Part shown: positions 43,181 to 55,390 of the stretch, piece by piece
How the letters are laid out: every line of letters begins with the position of its first letter
Position numbering within the stretch: position 1 is the stretch's first letter
Source: Sphagnum compactum
Taxonomy: Eukaryota > Bryophyta > Sphagnopsida > Sphagnales
Direction: 5' to 3'
Assembly: GCA_965153455.1 (NCBI GenBank)
Contig: OZ234493.1
Location: 36,880,213 to 36,944,212 of the forward strand
Length of the DNA stretch: 64,000 nt
Notes under the pieces: generated by a model
What the model saw: only the letters and a program-made list of their open reading frames with translations
Told to the model about the DNA's origin: nothing
Database searches by the model: none
Translations under genes and position numbers: made by a program

Positions 43181-46100
43181 ATGGTGCCTATTCTTCAACA
43201 TGTTCATTGCAAATTGAGAATACTTGCAATGTTTAACTCGCTTATTTATAAAAACATAGTGAAGAAAATAAAAACAATAAACCTCATACTAAATAACACA
43301 TTACAATACTTTACACATGAAAATATTTCACATTGATGATTAAACCAATAAACCAAGATACCTACACTAATTTTGAAAAGAAATTTAATTCACACAATAT
43401 TAACATACTGCAAATAAATAAATAAATAAAATCTTATTTCATCACTTTGTTTTTAAAGATTTTCTAGGTATCAAATAACAAACGCTAGACATCATGTTTA
43501 CCATTTTTTATACTTTTCATTTGATGTGGCATTGTGTTACCACACATGTCAATCAAGGATTGAACATTTGACTCTATATGCTTCATTGGAGTTTGTAGTT
43601 TATGTTAACCCTTGTCTCCATGTAATAAGAATCTATAACCTTGTTTGCAATACTTTGTATAACATATGTGTCAATCTTGACTATGTGATCTACACAATAT
43701 GAAATTAACCTCTCTGATGTGATTTTTACAACCATCACCAATAATGATTTGTTCATTGAGCCTATTGACCACCAAGTTCAATTTGTAATTTTGAAATTAA
43801 TTTGAACTATCTAAAATTTTTAAAATTTTATTTTCATATTTTTTAAAGTTAGGAAATAATTAAATACATGTTACTTTAAAAATGTCCCACAAAAATGTCA
43901 TTTTCAATACATTTCAAGTCTTTTAAACTATGAAAAACACTGGTTATGTTATTTTAGAAGTGTTTTTGGGTACTTTATACTTGATAACTATCAGCTATTA
44001 TAAAAAATTCTTGCCTTATCAATCAAGTTGTATGTGCAACTTTCCAAGGAAAAGTTGGGGTTGCAAGCAAAGGTTGATGTTGCTAAGTACATGGACATGC
44101 ACATTAAGGTGAAACAAGTTGGTGCCAACATGCGAGAGCAAATAACTATTGTTTTCAAACCCTTCTTTGATTTCATGGATTGCTTTAAGTTTTTAAAGTT
44201 CATAGTATGGTTTTAAGCCCTAGTTTAAGGATTTGAGTTTGGTAGGAGATTATGTTGGCCAAGTTTTTACAAATGAAATTGTTATTACATATAATGGCCA
44301 ATCTCTTTTCGTAAGTTTCAAGACTTTTCATTAGAAGTTGCATGGCCAACCCAATGCCCTTTCTATTTTATGTAGGAAATTATGCACAATACGAATGTTG
44401 TTTTAAAGTAGGGGTGTTGGAGGATGAAACTTATTTTGAATAAGTAAATGTTCTTTTTGTCGCATCTTTAAAAGACAATATTATGAGTTTAAATTGTTTT
44501 CTTGTTTACACACCTCAAGCTAACTTATTTGGGGATTATGTGTGTAAGTGCAATTTCAAAGGGAATTGTTATGCTTTCATATGTTTGATGTGCCATTGGA
44601 AGAAGGAAAAGACTATCTTCTTTGGTGGTCAAAGCATGAAAGACAATTTCAAACAATTGCCTCCTTAGCAAAAACAGCACATTGATCTTTTTTTTGGGTA
44701 GTCACATTGAGATTAAGAGGGTGTTTTCTATTACAAGGATCTTCACAAATCTTAATCAATGTTGCTTTGGTGCAAAAACCTAGCATATTTTAGTTATTTT
44801 AATTAAGAACTAGCATGATGATCCCATTGAATGGTGAAGATAAGGGAGGACTTGAAGATGTGGATGGGTTTGGTGAGGCTGAAAAAGATATTTTAAATGT
44901 TATATATTGCATGTTGAATTTCTTGATAAGCTTGAGGATCATGTAAAGGATTGTGTGCAAAATTGGGACAATATCCATAATTTTGGTAATGTTTTGCACA
45001 TGAGGCACAAACTAAAGAGGTACTTGAACTCCTACGCCTCCATTGTTGCTTTGTAAATGTGTTAATTCAATGTTCACAATGTTGTACATTAGTTCAATGC
45101 ATGTGTGATGTTGATAGAGTTAACAAATAGGAGATCAAGTTTAAAGTACAAACATCTTTATTGCAAAATAACTAAAAACATTAAAAAAAAAATGTTCACA
45201 ACATGGAGCATAAGATCAAAAACTCATAAAGGTTTTTATCACACTTAAGAACACAAGTTTGCAATGAGAAAAAAAAAAGTCAAAACATCAACACCAAAAA
45301 ACTTAATCAAGAAACCAAACCAAAAAAAAAAAGAAAAAAAAAGGTAAAAATAATACTAACCCAAAAAAAACCTAATTATTTTTATTCTCTTAATCTAATA
45401 ATTAATGAAAATGTAACTAGTTGAGCTTAATTTCTTAACAAGTGAAACCTTTCATATGAATGAAACCAAAGGTTGCATGTTTTGAGATTTTAAAAATCAT
45501 TTTATATTTTACACAATTTTTCACAATGTGTAAAACAATATACTCCTAAAATCATTTACACCTTTTGACAATTACACTTACATAGTTCACCTTATACATT
45601 TACAGCTACATGGAGTGTAAATCTTAAACGAAATACATGCACAACATTGCTTTAAAATGATCAAAAGAATAATAAATAGTTAAAAAGGCTATTTTATTTG
45701 GTTATGTTTTGATTTGAAAACTCCCAATATGCCAAAAGCAAATAGGAACTTATAAAGTGAGGCTGGGAGGAAGAGCAGGGAGCTGCTAATTCAACTTTCT
45801 TAAGGTGTAGGATCATTATTTAAACACATAACATATAATGCTCACTACTAAACAACACCAAAATTTGAAATATTCTTAACCCTTTTCACGTTCCCCCATT
45901 TGGGAATTGCTCAAATAATTGTGTCGAAGGTGTGCCATGAATGTGCAGTCATGGGGTAAATAAAAAATTGGTGAATTCAAAGTACACTACCTAATTAGTT
46001 GGAGGTCACAATTTTTCACCTAGTTGCGAAATTTGCACATTCTGAAAATTGGGTTTGTTGTTCAAGCTGGCCGAAGAATGGCTTACAAAGGCACAAATTG

Positions 46101-46204
46101 AGTTGAAGCATACTCTTACACTAGTGGGCTCCCGTGCCTGCAAGGCACGACGCGGCACTGGGAAAAACTGGGAGTCCAAAGGAGACCCCAAAGAACCCCA
46201 TACT
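43181..46204. other. AT-rich DNA, no supported gene
   Basis: Poly-A-rich tracts lie at 45180-45400. Short frames at 44028-44216 (+) and 44483-44668 (+) have no family motif. The boundary sequence AGTGGGCTCCCGTGCCTGC (46122-46140) resembles the start of a different, GC-richer repeat. Confidence 0.4.
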
Positions 46205-46448
46205 CATCCATCCAGAACTCCTAATTGGACGGAACTTACGAATACATAAATATTTCATCCACATAATCAATCCATCGAAAACTCTAAGTGGACAAAACTA
46301 CAAAATCTTTAATATTTCATCCACAAATCATTCCTCCTAATTGGACGGAACTACAAATACATGATATCTCATCCTCATAACCACCCATCCAGAACTCTGA
46401 GCTCATTGCACGGAACTAAAAACGTATAATATTTCATCCACATAATCA
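46205..46448. repeat. Short tandem array, four units of about 60 bp
   Basis: Units share CATCCAGAACTC, GGACGGAACTA and ATATTTCATCCACATAATCA with moderate divergence. Confidence 0.75.
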
Positions 46449-46460
46449 CAGAACTGCCGG

Positions 46461-46499
46461 GTTTTCGTGCACAGAACTGCCGGGTTTCACGAAAACCCG
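46461..46499. repeat. Inverted repeat (CCGGGTTTTCGTG)
   Basis: CCGGGTTTTCGTG (46459-46471) pairs with CACGAAAACCCGG (46488-46500). The intervening bases repeat CAGAACTGCCGGGTTT. It marks the start of a GGAC-rich segment. Confidence 0.7.
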
Positions 46500-46504
46500 G
46501 AAAA

Positions 46505-46668
46505 GAGGAGCCAGGCAGGTTTCAGGACCTCGACCAGACGGACGGACAGGCGGGTCCCGATCTGGGTTTCAGGACCTCGACGGACGGACAGTTGGGATCT
46601 GGGTTTCAGGACCTCCACTGTCAGGACCTGGACGCACGCACGCACGGACGGACAAGGCACTTTATATA
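46505..46668. repeat. GGAC-rich minisatellite with GGTTTCAGGACCTC repeats
   Basis: GGTTTCAGGACCTCGAC occurs three times with small changes, and GACGGACGGACA occurs throughout, ending in TTTATATATAAGAT. Related in composition to 13622-13745 and 38268-38305. Confidence 0.7.
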
Positions 46669-47660
46669 TAAGATTGGCAGTTGTGAAAGAGCTGCTCACA
46701 GAAGTTGAACAGTTTTTGTGGGCAAGCCATGAGATGGACCCAGTGTGTTCCTTCTCCTGAGCAGCACAATTTGTTGTTAGTCCACCATTGTCACATGCAC
46801 CTTTGTTTGTTGTGCAATACACCTAAGATGGCAGTCCATGCAGGTGCAAAGATTGTTGGAGAGAACTTTGGCTGCTGTTTGTAATTAGGGTGAAGAAGTG
46901 GGACAATGTTGGGCCACTGTCAATAGCTGGCTGCAAGCCAAGGATAATAGACCATCAGTCAAAGTGCCATTCTCTAGGGTTCAACAGCTGGTAACTGTTG
47001 ATCCTGTGCCATCTTGCATTGTTGAAGGTTAGTGGGCAATTTTTGACATCTTTAAGCTCATGTTATTTTCAAATACTGTAAATCTTTCAGACATCAATGT
47101 TGCATCTAATGGTTTGCTAGTGAAATGATCCTGTCTTAAGAGACTTGTTTGTATTGAATAGGATTTTTTGGAAATGCACAGTCCATGCAACAGCAAATTA
47201 TCAACTTTTTGTCAATTCAACCCCCTCCCCAGGTATTTCAGCATTAATTGCACATTGTTTTCTCTGTTAAGTCCTTTTTTGGAAGTCTTTCTTTGACCTT
47301 GTTCTAGCTTTCTTAATCGTGAGAATGGACATTTCTCAATTCTCATGAGAGATATTGTTTCTCTGTATGTCCAAAGCGAAAGGGCAAAGATTGTTGCAGA
47401 GAAAAAAGATAAGTGTTTACAAAGAAGCTAGTAAGGCATAGATCGAAGGATCACCTGGATTTAGTTGTCTAGTAATTTGTCAATTCAGGTCACAATTGCA
47501 AAAAGTTCAGTAATGCTAAGGGATGGTTCTGATGTTTTCGGAAGGAGAATGTAGAGGCACTGTTGAAGGAGGCCAATAACTTTCTTTTGGAGTTTGAAGA
47601 GCTGCCATGTCTACAGCAGCTAGCGTCTCTTGGAAAGGTGCCTGGCATCCTCATATTCTT
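46669..47660 (+). pseudogene. Possible KDM5-type PLU-1 helical region, exon relics
   Basis: Three exon-like pieces. VVKELLTEVEQFLWASHEMD (46678-46740) resembles the PLU-1 helical repeat of plant JMJ17/KDM5 histone demethylases. CWATVNSWLQAKD then SVKVPFSRVQQLVTVDPVPS (about 46909-47025) has AG before it and GTTAGT after it. VEALLKEANNFLLEFEELPC then LQQLASLGKVPG (47550-47650) could be the next helical unit. No JmjC, ARID or PHD domain is in the window, so at most a fragment is here. The assignment rests on remembered helical-repeat patterns and is tentative. Confidence 0.35.
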
Positions 47661-47821
47661 GTTTGTGCAGGTTTTTGTCCACACTTTATTTCCTATTCTA
47701 AAGATGTTGAACTTTGGCACGACCATTCTTGTCAATATATATGAACAACAGGACATGTGGGCCTCGTCCCATGCATTAGGCTGTTGCAAATAAACTGCAC
47801 CACTTATGATTCTTTTGTACA

Positions 47822-48545
47822 CATGGGTTGTCACATTTTATCAACAGTTCCATTAGATTCCATATCTTGAGCCACTTCATCTGCGTTACTGGATGGAGAG
47901 CCAAACAAACTGCACAATATTGTAGGATTCTTCTGGACATACAGGCTCTCACATTTTGTCAACGATTTGCTTACTTTCCAGATTATGAGCCACTCCATCT
48001 GCCTTACTGGATGGAAAGCCAAATACACTGCACCACTTATGATTCTTTTGTACACATGGGTTGTCACATTTTGTCAACGATTTGCTTACTTTCCAGATTA
48101 TGAGCCACTCCATCTGCCTTACTGGATGGAAAGCTAAATACACTGCACCACTTATGATTCTTTTGTACACATGGGTTGTCACATTTTGTCAACGATTTGC
48201 TTACTTTCCAGATTATGAGCCACTCCATCTGCCTTACTGGATGGAAAGCCAAATAAACTGCACCACTTATTATTCTTTCCTACACATGGGTTGTCACATT
48301 TTGTCAACAGTTCCATTAGATTCCATATCTTGAGCCACTCCATCTGCCTTACGGGATGGAAAGCCAAATAAACTGCACCACTTATGATTCTTTTGTACAC
48401 ATGGGTTGTCACATTTTGTCAACAGTTCCATTAGATTCCATATCTTGAGCCACTTCATCTGCCTTACTGGATGGAGAGCCAAATAAACTGCACTGTGTAT
48501 GATTCATCTAGACACATAGGCTGTCACATTTTGTCAACAATTCCA
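47822..48545. repeat. Satellite-like array, about 115-bp unit, 6 copies plus a partial one
   Basis: Units start at 47822, 47942, 48055, 48170, 48285, 48400 and 48515. Core: GTTGTCACATTTTGTCAACG, GAGCCACTCCATCTGCCTTA and CTGGATGGAAAGCCAAATA. Two variants alternate: ATTTGCTTACTTTCCAGATT and GTTCCATTAGATTCCATATC. Overlapping frames in both directions repeat with the unit and are not genes. Confidence 0.9.
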
Positions 48546-48774
48546 TTAGTGTAGGATAAGGCCCTAGGTCGAAGGCATTACCAGATGAAGGGCCTGCACG
48601 AGATGGAAGCTGAGTGAATAATGCCCTTGGTTGAGGGCCTGAAGAAACGTAATGCACACGCTGAAAACTAGGTTTATGCTCTTGAAAATGCAAGGCACTG
48701 ACATATAGTGGACGTCAGATTCCACTTTAGAAGGTGCTCTCCACCTACACTCTCAAATTTTCGGCAGTGCATTT

Positions 48775-49115
48775 TGTTTCTAGATCATGAACCACCACTA
48801 GCTGCCTTTCTGGATGAAGTGCCAAATAAACCCCACCACATATGACTCTTCTGCACACACAAGTCGTCACATTTTGTCAATGATTCCCTTGGTTTCACAT
48901 CTGGTAGGCCATTGCCTATGCTACATGATTTGCTATGACTGAGCCAAAAGAAAGTAGGGGGCTGATGGTGGCTCCAAAGGGCACATAGAACATCTGTTGA
49001 GGATGCACACAAACCCCTTCATTGGCCTTAATGGAGGGAGAGCCTGGTAATCTGTACCATCTATGATTCCTATGGACAGAAGGATTCCCACGATTTGTGA
49101 ATGATCATCAGATTT
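48775..49115. repeat. Diverged units of the 115-bp array
   Basis: Segments at about 48785-48900 and 49015-49120 keep the GATGAAGTGCCAAATAAA, TATGACTCTTCTGCACACA and CACATTTTGTCAATGATT marks of the array but with many changes. Confidence 0.55.
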
Positions 49116-50060
49116 CCATTTGGAAGCTAGGCCATTGGCTACGCTAAATAAAATGATAGTAATGGACTAAAACGAAGTCAGGGCTGCAATGCCGATGTGA
49201 TACACACAGGAACTCAGATGGGGATAATGTGCGGTAAGTAATGCCCTAGGAGCTGCCTTGTGCCAACCCTTCATTATGGAACACCCTGCTCTGGGTCAGG
49301 GTTCTTCTTTTCAATTTTTGATGTAGCTGAAGGACATCATCCATGAGATGATTTAAACAGATTTGGTTACATACTAGATATGAAAGTGATAAAACCAGAA
49401 TCGTTCTGTATTCTTGGCTACCTACTGGAAGTTATCATAAAAATTTGGAAAATTTGGGTCATTTTTTTCATGAAATATCCTTTTGCATAGGTCAAAATCA
49501 TATTTTTCAGGTTGACATTTGGCAAAATTTTGCCCAAAAAAAACACTACTGTTAGGGCATTGTTTGACATAATGTTGTCCTTGCTTTTCTTGTTTTGTTC
49601 ATGCTAGGAAAGTTTTTTTTTATTTTAAACTTTTCACTTTCTAAAATGTTCCAACATATTAGAGATATTCACATAGTTAAGAACACATTAGAGATATTTG
49701 CAAAGTTAGTAAAACCCAGAGCAAAATCTCAGGTTAAACTTAGGATAACAATCAAAATGCAAGATGAGATTGTGCCAAAGGAAAATAACAAAGGAAAAAA
49801 CTCAATTTTCTTCCTCAACCCAAAATAACTAGAGTTTGTTTCTATCTCTTTTGTTTTGCATGTGTCTACTTATGTGCCTACTTAGGTTATGGGATATTTA
49901 AAGGCTACTTAGGAGATTACACAAAATTTACTTTAAGGATTAGTTAGGGATTTTCTAAGTTAGAGAATATATTTCAAGTTTATTCAAAAGGATACCTAAG
50001 AGTGATTCATAACAAAAAAGAAAGCTATATAAGTTTACCTAGGGGGTTATCTAAGGTAAG
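49116..50060. other. No gene; includes TTGGCTACCT module copy 2
   Basis: 49427-49540 matches the module at 12299-12480. The rest is AT-rich, and from about 49860 it grades into CTACCTAAGG-type repeats. Confidence 0.45.
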
Positions 50061-50395
50061 GGCTATCAAAAACTTACATAAAAGATCTACCTTGAAGGTT
50101 ACCTAGGGGCCTACCTAAGGGTTTATCCATTGTAAGGGCTATCAAAAACTTACATAAAGGGTTACATAAGGTTTATCTTGAAGGTTACCAAAGGAAACAT
50201 TTAAGGAGTTATCTATTGTAAGGGTTATCAAAACTTACATAAAAGGTTACATAAGGTCTACTTTGCAAGTTACCGAGGGAAACACCTAAGGGTCTACCTA
50301 GGGGGTTATCTACAGTAAAGGCTATCAATACTTACATAAAGGGTTACATAAGGTCTACCTAGAGGGCTACCTAAGGAAACACCCTCTAGGTAAAC
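50061..50395. repeat. Degenerate tandem repeat, period 76-98 bp
   Basis: Units start at 50061, 50137, 50222 and 50320 at GGCTATCAAAAACTTACATA. Each holds GGGTTACATAAGGTCTACCT and a TTATCTA-GTAA end. Length variation comes from short ACCTAAGG sub-repeats. Confidence 0.8.
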
Positions 50396-52892
50396 CTTGG
50401 AAGCAAGTTAAAAGGATTTTGGCGTTTTACCTTTGTTAATCTCTTATCAGTTTTTGAAGATACCAGCTGCTATTGGTATTGGGCACTTTTTGAAAACTTT
50501 CATAGCAGTCTGATAAGGTAATATGTCCAAGACTGGTCGTCGAACTTCAATAACCCAGTGATGCAGATTAGTCATCCAGCTCTAGTCTGGCACCTCCAAA
50601 TCACATGAGATTATGAAGATCATGACGGATGTCTTTCTCTTGGAATTTCCTTCTGGCTTTGGTGCTTGTCCTTGATCAATGTAGATTCCTAAAACTTTTA
50701 GATTTTGTAGATCATTCTTGAAACTTTTGTACCACTTGCTAGTATTCATCTGTCCACAACTCACCTTTAAAGTTTACACGAAAAGTGTATAGTTCAACAT
50801 TCAAAGAAAAAACATATTCATTCTTTCAAATGATTTTAATATTGTAGAATAGAGGTTCCACTCATCTTCTTTAGAAACAAAGAATTTCAATGTTCTTGCA
50901 CCATGATTTAAAGAAGTCACAGAAGAATGAAACTTTCAAAATAGAAGAAAAATCCTTAAAAAAATAACACATTAAGATTTAAAGAAAAATCTAATGAAAA
51001 ATGATCCATCAAGATTTTTAAAATAATCCAGTGAAAAATGAAAAGCCCACTAGGAAAATGAAAAATCCTCTAAATAATTTCCTTGAATTTGGAGCTAGAA
51101 AAGAATCCATGCACTAAAGATTTTAATTTGTTGATTGTAGTTTTACTACTAAATGTCTGATGCAAATGTTTTTTTTTTTTGCCTTCTTTTTCTTCCCAAT
51201 CCTATAATTAAAAACTCCAAACACTCGCAAAATAAATTCACAACATTTCGAATGAACGCTTTTTTACAGAAGGGATTTTTAGCATGGATCCATGAAATTT
51301 ACCCATGAAAAGAATGATCACTATAGAATTTTATTAAAAAAACTCAAAAACTAATTACATTTTCACCACAAAAAAAGCACCAAACTAGAGGAAAAAAGAC
51401 CCAAAAAAAAAAAATCATGCAAAAGTTCTTTTTACACAAAATTATATGTTTGATGCAAAAGAAATCAAACATTGCGCAAAAAAATGTTAATTTTTTTAAA
51501 TTGAACAATAAGACAACATTATATTCTTCAATATAATCATTTAGAATTTGATATTAATTATGGTAATACTTTTAGCATGAATTATGATCATTTTCAAAAA
51601 TATGTATAGTTAAAATGTGAAATTGATGAGGTTATGAGAATGCTTGTCATCTTAAAAACATTTGACATATTAAATCCAAACACATGAAAAAAATATTTTT
51701 GATGGAAATATTCAAATATATATATATATATATATATATATACATGTTGGTTTTTTTTTTAATTGAATAACTATACCAAAATATAAAGTCATTAAATTGA
51801 ACATTTATATTTTTAATGCATTTGTAGTTAAAATTTTAACTACAAATTTAACATTTAGAGATAAAGTTCATAAATCAAAAATATATATTACAACATTGAA
51901 TGACAAGGAATAAATGTAAGAAATAAACATTATATACTTTAACATAATACATTAAAAATTGATTTAAATTATATGAATACTTTTGGGATGAAATTTGAAT
52001 ATTTTAGACATGTATAATAAAGATGCGAAATTGATAATGATAAGAAAATATTTGTCATTTTAAAAACAATTACTTATTAATTCCAAGAATGTGTAGCATT
52101 AAAATGAAAATATATCACAATTTAAACTAATTAGATTTCAAAGTTTCATAAGTCAAAAAATATATACCAAAATATTGAATGACAAAGAATGAATGCAAGA
52201 AAGAGACATTATATACCTTAATTTAATAAATTAAAAATTGATGTAGATTATATGTATATTTGTGGGATGAATTTTGATTATTTTAGACATGTATAGTAAA
52301 ATGTGAAATTGATAACAACAATAAAAAAATTCATTTAAAATTTATTTTACATATCAAAATCCAAAAATTTGTAGAATTAAATTGTAAATATATCAAATAA
52401 TAATAATAATTAAATAATTCAAATTTCAAAATACATATATTACATAATTCAAATTGATAAAAAGAAAGAATTTACATGTATGAACCCCAATATGCATCAT
52501 CAATATACGCCTTCAAATATATTAAAATACTATTAATAATTTTTTCAAATAATTAAAGCATTATCAATAATTTGTTCGAAGAATAATTATTTTATAATGT
52601 TCTTTATTGAATTGCGTGAACACAAATTTCACATATGTACTTGGAATTTGCATTGTACATTTTATGGCATCATCATTTTCAATATAACACAATTTATTCT
52701 TTAGGGCTTACATATGTTCTCAAATTGTTGCACATGTATTTGAACTCTGAACATAAAATCAATAGAAGTAAAAATATAAGCATAAAATAGAAAATGAAAA
52801 AATCAATTGATAAAACATCATAAGGTTTATATATATTTCTTTTAAAATTAAATGTGCAAGTTTGAAAACATTAGAATGTAACATTGAAACTA
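50396..52892. other. AT-rich DNA, no supported gene; TA microsatellite
   Basis: A TA run lies at 51715-51741. Similar AT-rich blocks recur loosely (51880-52080 and 52140-52330 share GAATGACAAGGAATAAATG-like and AAAATTGATTTAAATTATAT-like stretches), an old tandem duplication of about 260 bp. Confidence 0.45.
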
Positions 52893-53060
52893 ATATGCAC
52901 TATCTACAATTCATAGGATTGGTATCACCAATCTCCTTTCCACTCAATGTGCAAATTGGGTGCATTTTTTATGGGTTCAAATCCCAAGTTGAGTTCTATT
53001 CTTTTGACAATTTTAAAATACATTTTCTTGCAAACATACCAAATGCATGTATCGTATATA
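52893..53060. repeat. Direct repeat flanking helicase relic, left copy
   Basis: CACCAATCTCCTTTCCACTC then AATGTGCAAATTGGG is matched at 55185-55220 (ACCAATCTCCTTTCCACTCA). The similarity extends on both sides, and the right copy has about 100 bp extra inside. Confidence 0.7.
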
Positions 53061-53819
53061 TATTTTTATAAATGTGCACAAATATTGTAAGTCATTGTTT
53101 AAGGTTAAGTCTATGACTTCAATATTTGAAAATTATAATAAATTACATTAAAGTATAAATATCAATTACAATCTATAATTGGGTACAAATGTGTGCATAT
53201 TGACATTTATCACTAAAGAAATAGTTATCCAATTCAAAGTCTTCTGCATTTGTATGTTATGAAACATCAAAATGCAAACATATCAACCAAAACACTACAA
53301 GACAATCAAAATTATTACCAAATGACATACATGTTATTTTTAAATGAAAATATTAGAATTTTCTTAATTACAACAAATTTTTTTTATAGATTCTACAAAA
53401 TATCTTGCATCTTTACTAAATTATATATTTAATTATTCTTTAGAACTATGCATATTCATTATTTGTGAACATGTTTATGTTAGGAACTCTTGGTAGTGGA
53501 AAGACATCTTTCATTTGGTATTTGACCAAAAACTATATGTTATTGAAGAAGAAGCTTATCCTTACTACAACAACAAGATGTGCAACATCAATGTTTACTT
53601 CAAAAGCTTCAATTATCCACAACATGTTTCATAAACAATGCAAAGGATATGTTTGGCCATTACAAAAATTAAATGTTGAATTTCAAATTTTTGAATAAGC
53701 TAACATCATCATTATTGACATGTCAATATGGTATAGGTTGAACATAATGAAATTAAGAATAATATAAGTATATATGATTTTTTATTTATTAGTTAAATAA
53801 TAGATTTAAAATAAATATA

Positions 53820-54080
53820 AATAATGCAATTACATTTTTAGTCATAAAATCAGTTGCAAGATGACAATGCCACATAAGCTGGTTTGGATGGATGAAAAGT
53901 TCATATAAATTACATTTTTATGCACTACCATTACAACTTGGTGTCACATATTGTCTTTTGCGAATGGAATTTTATGTGTTTTGTCCAAGGTGACTAGGCA
54001 TTGTAGTAATTCACATGTGGTAATTACGACTAAACATGAGTTGTAATATATAGTCATATATTTGCAAATTCCTTGTAGTG
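53820..54080. mobile_element. CACTA-like terminus inside the helicase relic
   Basis: Ends TTCCTTGTAGTG (54069-54080), the same terminal repeat as the element at 2904-7542. It is preceded by GTGACTA, ACGACTAA and TAGTCATA motifs. Similar motifs (GTGACT, AGTCAC, TAGTCAT) continue at 54430-54600. The matching left end is not certain: CACTACAAG at 53293 is a candidate but shares only 9 bp. Confidence 0.45.
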
Positions 54081-54134
54081 TTAGAAAAAAAATGTTTATA
54101 ACAATATGGCGACAATTTTTATCATGTCAAAATC

Positions 54135-54215
54135 ATGTGATGCAGTGGTTAAGTGGGGGTTAAAAACTTTTTCCCTCAATATGAAAGTGAAGGGTTCAAG
54201 TCTTCACACTTGCAA
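54135..54215 (+). mobile_element. tRNA-derived SINE fragment
   Basis: ATGCAGTGGTTAAGTGGGGG (A-box-like) and GGGTTCAAGTCTTC (B-box-like, 54192-54205) are about 45 bases apart, as in tRNA-derived SINE heads. The tail has a short CACTTGCAACTTCA duplication. No poly-A was identified. Confidence 0.5.
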
Positions 54216-55143
54216 CTTCACACTTGCAACTGAGTGAACTAGCTTAACTATTTTAGTTTGTTATTTAAGTTAGCCTACATTCCTAACATATAGGCTGGAT
54301 TTTTAGCCTTTATACCATGTGGCAAATAAAAAATGCCACATGTTTACATAGCATGGGTGAAAAACATACTTATTTCATATTTAATGAATTATATCTAAGG
54401 ACCATAATTTATGGATTTCATCACACACAAATGACCTCTGTGACTTTATAATCGCAAAAGTCACAATCGTATATTGTTTTGTAACTAAGCCACAATAATG
54501 ACTAGGTGTTTTAAATGATGTGTCATATTTGACTACATAGTCATGTAATCATGGATGTCTTCCATGACGAACAACCTAGTCATAAATCAAGTCACAAAAA
54601 AAACAATTTTTGGCGTCATGAACACATTCAATCTTTGGCCAACAATAAAAGATTCAATTGCATGCAACATGTTGTATTGGGAGCATTGGTTATGTTGATT
54701 GAAAACATTAATTTAAAAGTTGGTGCTACAAATGGAACCATTGGAATCATAACAAAGTTGGAGTTCAATTTAAAAGATAACATTTGCAACATTTTGGTTG
54801 CATTCAATCCATCGAGATACATGTAAATAGTTTGGAAAAACTCAATTCAAAATAAATATGATTTTCAAGGACATTTTTACAAAACATCATTTCCTTTAAC
54901 ATTATGTTATGCAATTATAAGGCACAAATCCCAAAGTGTAACAATATCATCCAAAATAATGATACATATTCGTGAATCTTTTACAAAAGGATTAATGTAT
55001 GTAATGCTATCTAGAGTGACAAGTTGGAAAAATTTGAAAATTGTTAACAATCTTCAACCCTCGAACATATAACTTATGTTGCCATGGTTTTTTAAAAATG
55101 TGAACATTGTTGTAAATTGAGATACTAACACATGTATTATTGT

Positions 55144-55390
55144 AATCTAGTATGCACTATGTGCAATTCTTATGATTGGTTTTACCAATCTCCTTTCCAC
55201 TCAATGCGCAAATTGGGCATATTTTTTTAGGTTCGAATAAAGAGTTGATTACTCTACCCTATTGGTTGGTCCAACTAAATATCTTCTATAGTTCCTAGGT
55301 TCAGTTATACTTTTAAAATTTTAAAGATGTTACTTTTTATGAAAATATTCTAGATATACCAAATGTTATACTTACATTTTTAGTTTACAA
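55144..55390. repeat. Direct repeat flanking helicase relic, right copy
   Basis: Right counterpart of 52893-53060, about 2.25 kb away in the same orientation. Confidence 0.65.

Larger units (their letters stand above)
53465..55070 (+). pseudogene. Pif1-type helicase relic, split by an insertion
   Basis: Pif1-like helicases unwind DNA 5-prime to 3-prime and are also carried by Helitron transposons. First part (53465-53740): P-loop GTLGSGKTSF, TTTTRCATSMF, IHNMFHKQCKGYVWPLQ and a Walker-B-like IIIID.MS, with TAA just before it. Second part (about 54640-55070): GALVMLIENINLKVGATNGT then IGIITKLEF, and the motif-VI region LCYAIIRHKSQSVTIS and GLMYVMLSRVTSWKNL. About 850 bp between them (53800-54620) has CACTA-type sub-terminal motifs rather than helicase sequence. 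A stop after YM at 54826 also breaks the frame. No Helitron Rep domain or ends were seen, so a host or Helitron origin is open. Confidence 0.7.

Noticed and set aside
47831-48482. Series of overlapping frames reading MTTHVYKRIISGAVYL and similar
   Set aside because: They repeat with the 115-bp tandem unit. Repeat by-products, not a protein family.
53293-54080. Complete small CACTA element between CACTACAAG at 53293 and CTTGTAGTG at 54080
   Set aside because: Only 9 bp shared at the ends, no sub-terminal motifs near the left end, and helicase sequence lies between. Kept only the right terminus as a feature.
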